From Primulina eburnea (taxonomy: Eukaryota > Streptophyta > Magnoliopsida > Lamiales > Gesneriaceae): 64,000 nt of DNA. The position numbers and the translations under genes are program-made. Of this stretch, positions 41,728-51,083 are shown one piece after another. Under the pieces are notes generated by a model. It ran no database searches and was not told the DNA's origin. It worked only from the letters and a program-made list of their open reading frames with translations. Numbering within the stretch: position 1 is the first letter of the stretch; each line of letters opens with the position of its first letter. The stretch covers positions 43,630,682-43,694,681 of the forward strand of contig NC_133104.1 in NCBI RefSeq assembly GCF_022965805.1, given 5' to 3'.

Positions 41728-44317
41728 GAATAACCAAGGTGCGGAGCCTTGGGCCGGGGAGCAGGTCCCGGGACTTGGAATGGTCGAGGTGCGGAGCCCC
41801 GAGCCAGGGTGTAGTGCCCTGGGCTTATCAATAACCAAGGTGCGGAGCCTTGGGCCGGGGAGCATGTCCCGAGACTTGGGAATGGTCGAGGTGCGGAGCC
41901 CGAGCCAGGTTTGAGAACCCTGGGCTTATAAATATCCAAGGTGCGGATCCTTGGGCCGGGGAGCATGTCCCGAGACTTGGGAATGGTCGAGGTGCGGAGC
42001 CCCGAGCCAGGGTGTAGTGCCCTGGGCTTATCAATAACCAAGGTGCGGAGCCTTGGGCCGGGGAGCAGGTCCCGGGACTTGGAATGGTCGAGGTGCGGAG
42101 CCCCGAGCCAGGTTTGAGAACCCTGGGCTTATAAATAACCAAGGCGCGGAGCCTTGGGCCGGGGAGCATGTCCCGAGACTTGGGAATGGTCGAGGTGCGG
42201 AGCCCCGAGCCAGGTTTGAGAACCCTGGGCTTATAAATAACCAAGGCGCGGAGCCTGGGCTTCATGAATGGTCGAGGTACGGAGCCCCGAGCCAGGTTTG
42301 AGAACCCTGGGCTTATAAATAACCAAGGCGCGGAGCCTGGGCTTCATGAATGGTCGAGGTACGGAGCCTCGAGCCAGGGTACGGATCCCTGGACTTAATA
42401 GATAACCAGGGTGCGGAGCCTGGGCTTCATGAATGGTCGAGGTACGGAGCCCCGAGCCAGGGTACGGATCCCTGGACTTAATAGATAACCAGGGTGCGGA
42501 GCCCTGGCCTTCATAAATGGTCGAGGTACGGAGCTCCGAGCCAGGTTTGAGAACCCTGGGCTTATAAATAACCAAGGCGCGGAGCCTGGGCCTTCATGAA
42601 TGGTCGAGGTACGGAGCCCCGAGCCAGGGTTGAGAACCCTGGGCTTATAAATAACCAAGGCGCGGAGCCTGGGCCTTCATGAATGGTCGAGGTACGGAGC
42701 CCCGAGCCAGGGTACGGATCCCTGGACTTAATAGATAACCAAGGTGTGGTGCCCTGGCCTTCATAAATGGTCGAGGTACGGAGCCCCGAGCCAGGTTTGA
42801 GAACCCTGGGCTTATAAATAACCAAGGCGCGGAGCCTGGGCCTTCATGAATGGTCGGGGTACGGAGCCCCGAGCCAGGGTACGGATCCCTGGACTTAATA
42901 GATAACCAGGGTGTGGTGCCCTGGCCTTCATAAATGGTCGAGGTACGGAGCCCCGAGCCAGGGTTGAGAACCCTGGGCTTATAAATAACCAAGGCGCGGA
43001 GCCTGGGCCTTCATGAATGGTCGAGGTACGGAGCCCCGAGCCAGGGTACGGATCTCTGGACTTAATAGATAACCAGGGTGCGGAGCCCTGGCCTTCATAA
43101 ATGGTCGAGGTACGGAGCCCCGAGCCAGGTTTGAGAACCCTGGGCTTATAAATAACCAAGGCGCGGAGCCTGGGCCTTCATGAATGGTCGAGGTACGGAG
43201 CCCCGAGCCAGGGTTGAGAACCCTGGGCTTATAAATAACCAAGGCGCGGAGCCTGGGCCTTCATGAATGGTCGAGGTACGGAGCCCCGAGCCAGGGTACG
43301 GATCCCTGGACTTAATAGATAACCAAGGTGTGGTGCCCTGGCCTTCATAAATGGTCGAGGTACGGAGCCCCGAGCCAGGTTTGAGAACCCTGGACTTATA
43401 AATAACCAAGGCGCGGAGCCTGGGCCTTCATGAATGGTCGGGGTACGGAGCCCCGAGCCAGGGTACGGATCCCTGGACTTAATAGATAACCAGGGTGTGG
43501 TGCTCTGGCCTTCATAAATGGTCGAGGTACGGAGCCCCGAGCCAGGGTTGAGAACCCTGGGCTTATAAATAACCAAGGCGCGGAGCCTGGGCCTTCATGA
43601 ATGGTCGAAGTACGGAGCCCCGAGCCAGGGTACGGATCCCTGGACTTAATAGATAACCAAGGTGTGGTGCCCTGGCCTTCATAAATGGTCGAGGTACGGA
43701 GCCCCGAGCCAGGTTTGAGAACCCTGGGCTTATAAATAACCAAGGCGCGGAGCCTGGGCCTTAATGAATGGTCGGGGTACGGAGCCCCGAGCCAGGGTAC
43801 GGATCCCTGGACTTAATAGATAACCAGGGTGTGGTGCCCTGGCCTTCATAAATGGTCGAGGTACGGAGCCCCGAGCCAGGGTTGAGAACCCTGGGCTTAT
43901 AAATAACCAAGGCGCGGAGCCTGGGCCTTCATGAATGGTCGAGGTACGGAGCCCCGAGCCAGGGTACGGATCCCTGGACTTAATAGATAACCAGGGTGTG
44001 GTGCCCTGGCCTTCATAAATGGTCGAGGTACGGAGCCCCGAGCCAGGTTTGAGAACCCTGGGCTTATAAATAACCAAGGCGCGGAGCCTGGGCCTTCATG
44101 AATGGTCGGGGTACGGAGCCCCGAGCCAGGGTACGGATCCCTGGACTTAATAGATAACCAGGGTGCGGAGCCCTGGCCTTCATAAATGGTCGAGGTACGG
44201 AGCCCCGAGCCAGGGTACGGATCCCTGGACTTAATAGATAACCAGGGTGCGGAGCCCTGGCCTTCATAAATGGTCGAGGTACGGAGCCCCGAGCCAGGGT
44301 ACGGATCCCTGGACTTA
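41728..44317. repeat. Hairpin minisatellite array, 83/84-bp monomers in 167- and 334-bp higher-order units
   Basis: About 2.6 kb of tandem repeats. From about 42240 to 44317 alternating 83- and 84-bp monomers form 167-bp dimers and 334-bp higher units; before that a related unit of about 101 bp is used. Each monomer carries three hairpins of 6-bp arms and a 7-base loop: TCGGGG-TACGGAG-CCCCGA (often TCGAGG, one mismatch), CCAGGG-TACGGAT-CCCTGG or GGTTGAGAACC variants, and CCAGGG-TGCGGAG-CCCTGG. In the first part the arms are CCAAGG/CCTTGG around the same TGCGGAG loop. Flanking units at 41640-41720 and 44318-44465 use longer loops (GCCTCGTATCT) in CCGGG/CCCGG arms. Open frames along it are periodic by-products. 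Confidence 0.93.
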
Positions 44318-44689
44318 AGATATGGTGCCGAGGCCTCGTGTCTCCAGGACTTTAAATAGGATGCCGGGACCTCGTGTCTTCCGGACTTAGGAGAATGTGC
44401 CGGGGCCTCGTATCTCCCGGATTTAAGAGAATGTGCCGGGGCCTCGTATCTCCCGGACTTAAGATAATCTGCTTCTCACAGCTGTATGCTACTGAGTGCA
44501 TTGCAAACGCTCTTCCACGCCAATCCAGAATAGCTGCTGAGCTTCGAACTCATATAAAATTCACATATAAGATCTGAATGCCGAGCTGGTCGGACTTCTA
44601 TGTTTGCCAAGCAGAGTTGGGCTTACTGTGGTGCTGAGCAAGGTCGGACTTGCTTCGAATGGAAACCATATCTACGTCTTGAGCTCAAG

Positions 44690-44708
44690 TTCCCACAGAC
44701 GGCGCCAA
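44690..44708 (-). other. Primer-binding site of the LTR element
   Basis: Minus strand TTGGCGCCGTCTGTGGGAA directly follows the CATCA end of the 98-base U5 stub. TGGCGCC-type primer sites are common in plant Ty3/gypsy elements. Its position proves the internal region reads leftward. Confidence 0.78.
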
Positions 44709-44806
44709 TGATGCGATCCGGGTGAAATGGGTGAGCCGGGTCGGGAGCTCCACCGGATCTGCTATCAATATAATGATGGGAATAAGAGCAATGAGATATA
44801 TCTCCG
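44709..44806 (-). repeat. 98-base U5 stub of the original 5' LTR
   Basis: Exact reverse complement of 45363-45460, so it makes a 98-bp inverted repeat with the end of the neighbouring inverted LTR. On the minus strand it ends GGATCGCATCA and abuts the primer-binding site, as the end of a normal 5' LTR should. Confidence 0.88.
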
Positions 44807-45460
44807 ATGATACCCTTGTAAGAGCCCGGGTCATGGATGACCCGGAATATCAAATGGATTCCCAAATCCGAGTAAGTCTGCAGGTGGATTCTTCTGGAGC
44901 CGGGCAGGTGCAAGCCCATGCTCTACTCTCCGGGCAGTAATAGGCCCGGGCTCTTGTATAAATCTCCAGGGAGGCATTCTACCCGGCCACCTCGATATGA
45001 GCACCGCACTCGAGTATACTAGCAGAATAGGATGTGGGCGACTGTCCCATCTCTGACACCGTGCCGATGAGTTGACATGTCAGAATATAGGGTGTGCTCA
45101 GCCGTCCTACTATAATTAGTAGCTAGGTAGCACGGAGAACGAGGTCATCATTACTTTTTCTACTATAAATATCAGGTTCTCTCTTTACATTTACATTCAT
45201 TCATTCATTCACACCAATATCACAGCCATCACTTGGCTACATTGGTTTTCTTGCTTGAGTACCCTGCTGACTTAAGCATCGGAGTGGTCACGCCGGACAC
45301 CCCTCCGGCGCCCATTCACGAGTTCCTTTCATTGTGTGCAGGTTACAGCTGAAGCCGTATTACGGAGATATATCTCATTGCTCTTATTCCCATCATTATA
45401 TTGATAGCAGATCCGGTGGAGCTCCCGACCCGGCTCACCCATTTCACCCGGATCGCATCA
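44806..45460 (+). repeat. Right LTR body, inverted (plus orientation)
   Basis: About 655 bp matching the left LTR but in the opposite orientation, starting GATGATACCC and ending GGATCGCATCA at the CAACC target duplication. Visible differences from the left copy are few (for example TAC/TAT near 45360, and AGTAATG/AATAATG near 45150). Confidence 0.85.
45164..45170 (+). promoter_or_regulatory. TATA box of the inverted LTR, facing outward
   Basis: TATAAAT followed by a pyrimidine-rich TCTCTCTTTACATT region is the likely U3/R promoter of the LTR. In this copy it points right, out of the element, toward CBP60, whose start codon is about 1.3 kb away. Promoter activity is inferred. Confidence 0.6.
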
Positions 45461-45465
45461 CAACC

Positions 45466-46506
45466 CTTGTATAAACTTAATTGTATAAACTTAATTCGAC
45501 TTATGACTTATTTATACAATCTATATTATCATTATTAGAATAATAAATTGTAGGTAATAGTATATGATAAACAAAAAATACATCTATAAGATTACAAAAT
45601 TAATTATTTATAAAAAAATATCACTTGTAAATTACCAACCCGGCCAATATTAAATATTACAATATTTATGGTAAGATATTTAGAGGTCTTTTGTTGAAAT
45701 TTTTGTCTATTTTCTTAGAATAGTTCGATTAGTTTCAAAATGGCAAAAGTAAATCGGCACTGATCCATATTTAAGGATTAGCAATTTCTTTAAATTAAAA
45801 TCAGAAGTACAAAATTGATTTTTTTTTTTTTTTTGTAAAATATGATTTTTCTCAAAAAAAAGGGAATAAAATAATATTTCGATAATTACTCATAAATTAA
45901 ATTCCTAAATGGGTGTCCCTACACCGGAGCAGCACATCAGCCCCTCCAAGTCTACATTTGGCCAACTTCAACTTCATCGTTAACGCCTTGGCTTCCAGAA
46001 AATTTGAACTCAAATCCCACAGAAAGTAGCAAAGAAAACCCTAATAACCCTGTGAATAATCTGCCTTTTGGAAATCTAGAAAGCCGTGAATCGTTCAGAA
46101 TCTCTGAATCTGAAGCCCGTACAGATTCGTCACTTCTATATTTCTGATTTCAAGAGATTTTTATCGTTTAGTTTTATACTTTTATTCCCATCAAAAGTCG
46201 TTTGTTTTTTCATCCTCTCAAACCACTCACAAACAAGAACGCACCCATTGTTTATCTGTTTATTGTTTGCTCTGTTGTTCTTTTTCATCCGTTTGTACGT
46301 TGGTTTTTTTAACGTAGCACTGCGTGTTGGGGTTTTTTACCCGGAAGAAATATGTTTTCTTTTGCTTCTCTTATCCGTCTCGCTGCGGTTGCGTTATCTA
46401 TATTATTTGCAGTTATTACACGTTTGAGAGTTGCCACGATCAAGTCGTAGGGCAGGAGAAGAGTTGGCACTTGCTGTTTTTTTTTTTCTTTGGTGCAGTT
46501 CTGGAA
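45466..46506. other. CBP60 promoter and 5' UTR region
   Basis: AT-rich DNA from the LTR element to the CBP60 start. CT-rich and T-rich stretches at about 46140-46500 look like the 5' UTR. The small open frame at 46086-46427 lacks any family resemblance. Confidence 0.5.
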
Positions 46507-49500
46507 ATGTCTCAGAAGCGGCCGCAACGAGGGGAAGGTTGCTCCTCCGATGACTTGCGTCCCAGAAAATTACCTTCTTTCAAAAGGTTAAGTTTTCGAA
46601 ATCGCAGCAACAAAATTATGAGCTCATTTTATTGAATTATTTTTGCCATTAGGTGGACGTTTCAGCGTTTTGGGATGCGGGATTTTGCTCCTCTCTTGAC
46701 TTGTTTGTTGTTTGTTTCCGTTTTTCATGATTCTTGATGTGACTGTATATTGCACCATTACTGCTATGTTACAGTCATGATACATCTTGATTCACGAGAG
46801 TTGAAAGTACATCCATAAATATCTTTTTATTTTTTTTAGTTTTAAAAATATTATCGTAATTCTGTGCACTGAATGAACGTACTTTTGAAATTCTGCACTA
46901 CAGAAATTTCAGTTTGGTTTTATAGTTGATGCATCGGGCCTTAGAATTTGTAGGTTTGAGGTGGAATTTCTGAGTTTCTGTTTTTTTCTTTTGGTTGGCC
47001 ATTAATTTATGCTAAGGCAAAAGAACAAGAACATGTTATGTGGTAGGAAAAAGGTTTGCTTTTGTTTGCTCAAAAGGGCATTCTGAAGTGCTTTTGCGCT
47101 TGGAGACATCCTTTAATGAGGTGCACTTCTTGAGCGTGTAGCACTCATCTTAGAGTGCTTTAAAGATCCAAGCCAGATTTTAAGCATGGCCTGTGTTGTA
47201 TTTTAAATGAATTTAGTAGCCATTTGTATATGCTTGTACCACAAAAAATATCGTTTTTTGTGTCTAGTACTTGACACATTACATGGAAAAAATGAGCTGA
47301 ATAATTGGATTTCCTTTGGAGTAAGTTAATTCGTGAAAGGTGAACCAATAATTGAATTTAGTTAACCGCCGGAATGACAGGCTGGTTGAGTTAGTTTCAT
47401 TCGGGCGGTGCACTTTATATTTCCTGAAAAACAAATGCTCATCAAATTCGACGGTGCACTTTATATTCCCTGAAAAACAAATGCTCAAATTTGAAATTAT
47501 CTCTTTAAAGTTTTCTTGAATATCTTATTCATGCAATTTTTGTAGAGTGGTGCTAGATGCATTGAATCTGCACAGATTCCAACAGCTAACGGAGCCGGTT
47601 CTGGAGCCTTTGATTCGTCGAGTTGTAAGTTCACGGCCTTGAAATACATGCTTTGAGAAATTTCTACTCAGTATCTCTTTGATTCTTCCTTCAGTCATTA
47701 CACTGTATAAATAAGTAACTCTGGTCGATTCCAATGTTGGATCTCAGGTGAAAGAGGAAGTGGATTTAGCTTTAAGAAAATACTCAACCAATATGAAACG
47801 GTATAGGGTCAGATCTTTTGCTGGAAAGAATTAATGATCATGTTTATGGTAATTTTCTTAAATGTCTAGAGATTAACCTGATTTTTTTTAATCTAGGAAT
47901 TGTGTGACAAACACACACTGTTCTGAATCAAGAACTTTGCAGTTTTTAAACGCTATATCCATTCCTGTGTTTACTGGGACTCGAATCGAAGGAGAAGGGT
48001 GCAACAATCTGGCTGTAGCTTTATTTGATGCTCATACAGGGAAAGTTGTTTCATGTGGCCCTGAATCATCTGGAAAAGTTGAAATTGTGGTTCTTGAGGG
48101 AGATTTTGATGGCGATGAAGGTGACAATTGGACTTCTGAAGATTTCAAGAATAATATAGTGAGAGAAAGAGAAGGCAAAAAATCCCTTCTGACGGGGGAC
48201 ATTTTTGTGATTCTTAAAGATGGTATTGCTCCAATTGAAGATATCTCGCTTACAGATAATTCGAGCTGGACAAGAAGTCGTAAATTCAGGTTGGGAGCTA
48301 GACTTATTGAAAATACAGGTGGTGCAAGAGTAAAGGAAGCAAAATCAGAAGCCTTTGTTGTAAGAGATCATCGTGGAGAATGTGAGTCCTTCAGTTCGAG
48401 TTTCTTTTATTCTAATTTTTGTTGTGCTTTCTTGTTATTTCAAGTGGAAAATAAGAAGTGAGGAGGCTAGGAAATTGGGACGAGTAAAATTTTCAGTCAT
48501 ATGATTTAACTTTTAGTTATGTTCTTCCTCCAGTGTACAAGAAACATCACCCTCCATCTCTCTCTGACGAAGTATGGCGGCTTGAAAAAATTGGCAAAGA
48601 CGGCGCTTTTCACAAGCGGTTACGAAAGGAAAGAGTAAACACTGTGCAGGACTTTCTGTGTTTACTCTTCTTAGATCCCACAAGGCTTCGAAGTGTGAGA
48701 TTTCGATGCATCATATGTGTCGATTATCGTCTTGCGTTACTTAAGTGTTCGTGTATAAAAAAAGAACGAACTTTCCTCAATTGTCAATATTCGTGACTGT
48801 TTGTTTGTATGCTTGCAGATCCTTGGGTCTGGTATGCCGCCTAAAATGTGGGACGTTATGGTGGAGCATGCTCGGACGTGTGTTCTTGATAAGAAATTAT
48901 ACTTGTACGATGCCTCTCGATCTCAACAACAAAACGGGGTTGTTTTTAATCTAGTTGGACAAGTGATGGGGACATTTTCGAACGGGCAGTACATATCTGC
49001 TGATAACCTGTCTGAACCAGAAAAGGCAGGATCCCCGTACCTTTTAACCTTGTCGGAAAATGTTGCATAGATTAAATTTCTTGAATCAACATTTGTGTAG
49101 GCTCAAAGCTGCCTCAAAATAATCTAACCGTTTCTGTTTCAGGCTGATGCCCGCGAGCTGGTGATCTCTGCATTTAAAGATAAGGAGAATATCGTCGTGT
49201 TTTATGATGAATCATCTCTAAATACGCTCGCCTCTTCATCGTGCTTATCTACTGGTGCATCATTTCAAAGTTTGTCGTTAGAGGATAGTTACCTTCGAGA
49301 ACTAATCTCTCAAAGGATTGATGAATCCAGCTACTCCCTACAAAATCTGTCATCCCCGGATTTTATGCAGTCGGTATATAATATCCACTATCCACAAGGT
49401 GTTGAACCCATGGAAATTGGGATTGGACAAAACTCGAGTTTCCCGAACCAAGAAACTGGTAGCTTAATCTATAACACCGATTCCATGGCTGGAGCATTCC

Positions 49501-49760
49501 GTGAAAACGATCATACACAGTTCGGCGGGACAGATTTCTCGCTCCAGGGTTCAGACATTGAACTATCATCTGATTTACATAGTTGCATGGATGCATTGTT
49601 GCCTGCTTCGGTAGTTCCTGTCAATCAAACTCAAAGCCGGTGGAATATTTTGTTGAGCTTATTGAGATGGAGGTTCTCGATAAGGAGGATGGTGGCCCGA
49701 AAAAACCGTGTTCGCGACAGACCCGAGATGATGTTAGATGTGCACACAACTGTTATCTAG
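46507..49760 (+). CDS. CBP60: Calmodulin-binding protein 60 (CBP60) family transcription regulator
   Basis: Seven exons, 46507-46586, 47546-47624, 47748-47800, 47897-48381, 48534-48694, 48819-49025 and 49143-49760, encode 560 residues. A basic start ([11 protein letters not shown]) leads into [20 protein letters not shown]. The conserved CBP60 DNA-binding core follows, with [48 protein letters not shown] and [13 protein letters not shown]. Near the C-terminus [20 protein letters not shown] is an amphipathic basic stretch suited to calmodulin binding, as in CBP60a-f; SARD1 lacks this. Family members regulate salicylic-acid and immunity genes; a or b-d type cannot be told apart here. The intron after 49025 starts GC, not GT. 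No GT donor nearby restores the frame. Confidence 0.93.
47406..47490. repeat. 46-bp tandem duplication in CBP60 intron 1
   Basis: CGGTGCACTTTATAT, CCTGAAAAACAAATGCTCA occurs at 47406 and again at 47452 with one difference (TTT/TCC region). A local duplication with no evident function. Confidence 0.8.
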
Positions 49761-51083
49761 ACTGCACTTCAGTGGTCTTAGATGTCTAAGAGTGTGTGTG
49801 CACAGACCTTGAAAAGATCTCGTGGGGTGGGGTGTTAATGGGTGGCTTCAGAGGATTTTATTCAAGTTTTGATCCGAGGTGATCTATGAGTTTTACTATA
49901 TTTTTTATAAGTAATTTGATTCATATATAATATAATAATTGTAAAAATTAACTAAGATTGTATTGTAATTTGGAAAAAAAAAACTAAGACAATAATTGTT
50001 TGTATTATCTAAATTCTTAATAATAGTAAATGATGAAAACATAAAAAAGCTTCCGCAAATTCTCTCAACAATTTGTTGGTTTATTTTCAGTTTCTAGTAG
50101 TCTAGTTTCTTTAATTTTTGACATATTCATTCATATTTCTTGTACAAATTTCGCTCAAGTTCATATAACAAAAATAAATTTGATGTTGTTTATATAATTT
50201 TCTTGTCATTTTCACTATATTCTTCTACCAAATTCTTAGCTTTGAAGTCATATAAGAGGAAATATAACGACCATTCAAATCAGGACACACAACTTTGATA
50301 ATATTAATCATATTATTTCATATTTGGCACGATTATGTATCTTGCATGTCACACAATTTTACGTGCAAACAACAATTTGATCGATTGTGTCAAATTAGAT
50401 GGGGGATAAAAAATAACATCAATTAAAGGAAAAAAAATCATTTATCAACAACAATAATTAAAACGGGTTACATAGATTTAGTGAGTGGTAATATTTCTAT
50501 TAAACAATTTATAGAATTTGATAAGAAGAATATACAATACAACTTAAATAATTTAAATTCCATTGTATAAAAGCCATCTCTTGGAAAAATAGCACGAGAA
50601 CAACTATTAAACATTACATTCACCGCCCCCAAATGTATGATTTTGATTCAGTCAATCATTATGTTAAAATGAGACATCACTGCTACAACTATAAATAAAT
50701 CGAGTTGATTTATGAATTTTTCGATCTAGATTGATATATATTTGATTTTTATTTAAAGTTATTGAACTTGAGTCGAATTTAAATATATTTGAATTTTTTT
50801 CGAATCAAATTCGAGTTAAAATTATTTTGTTTGATTATTCGTTAAACTTGATATTCTATTACGTAAATATTTATACAAACAAGCATCGAAGGACGAGTGC
50901 CACTTTTTTTTTTTTTTTTATATTTACCTTTTTTTTTTTTGAATTCCTAAACTAAGAGGTGGGTGATCGAACCCATGCCATTTGACTGGGATTACAAATG
51001 AGAACCATTGGGCCACTGCCCTGGTCTCAATATATTTACCTTTTTCCTCTCGGCATTCTTCGAGGTCTGATATACGGGGAAAA
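49761..51083. other. Intergenic region between CBP60 and SDH7, with a SINE at its end
   Basis: AT-rich. It holds the CBP60 3' UTR, an AT-rich stretch, and a SINE insertion at 50929-51030 (listed separately) just upstream of the next start codon. No gene is supported. Confidence 0.55.
50919..51040 (-). mobile_element. tRNA-derived SINE with target-site duplication
   Basis: On the minus strand a short element has an A-box-like GCAGTGGCCCAATGG (51006-51019), a B box GGTTCGATCACC (50962-50973) and an A-rich tail (Ts at 50929-50940). TATATTTACC flanks it at 50919-50928 and 51031-51040, and both copies continue into Ts. The body is only about 90 bp. It lies 44 bp upstream of the SDH7 start codon. 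Confidence 0.78.

Larger units (their letters stand above)
40869..45465 (-). mobile_element. Non-autonomous Ty3/gypsy-type LTR element with hairpin array and inverted 5' LTR
   Basis: The element occupies 40874-45460 and is flanked by CAACC at 40869-40873 and 45461-45465, a 5-bp target duplication of the size LTR integrases make. The internal region reads on the minus strand: primer-binding site at 44690-44708, a leader with no open frame, the hairpin minisatellite (41728-44317), and a purine-rich stretch before the 3' LTR. There is no gag or pol, so it would need a helper element. The 3' LTR (left) is normal. The 5' LTR (right) is inverted, and a 98-base U5 stub remains next to the primer site. 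The two LTR bodies differ at only about three positions by eye, so insertion looks recent. The gypsy assignment rests on the TTGGCGCC-type primer site, not on protein. Confidence 0.8.

Noticed and set aside
41679..44267. Many overlapping minus-strand open frames of 67-145 codons
   Set aside because: They repeat with the tandem array (steps of 83, 167 and 334 bases, not multiples of three) and appear in several frames. They are by-products of the minisatellite, not genes.
41728..44317. Possible CRISPR-like array
   Set aside because: Repeats and the DNA between them are both conserved, there are no unique spacers or cas genes, and the host is a plant.
40874..45460. DNA transposon with 650-bp terminal inverted repeats (Mutator-like)
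   Set aside because: The 5-bp target duplication, TG/CA ends, primer-binding site next to an LTR end, and LTR-type promoter fit an LTR element better; Mutator-like elements give 8-11 bp duplications.
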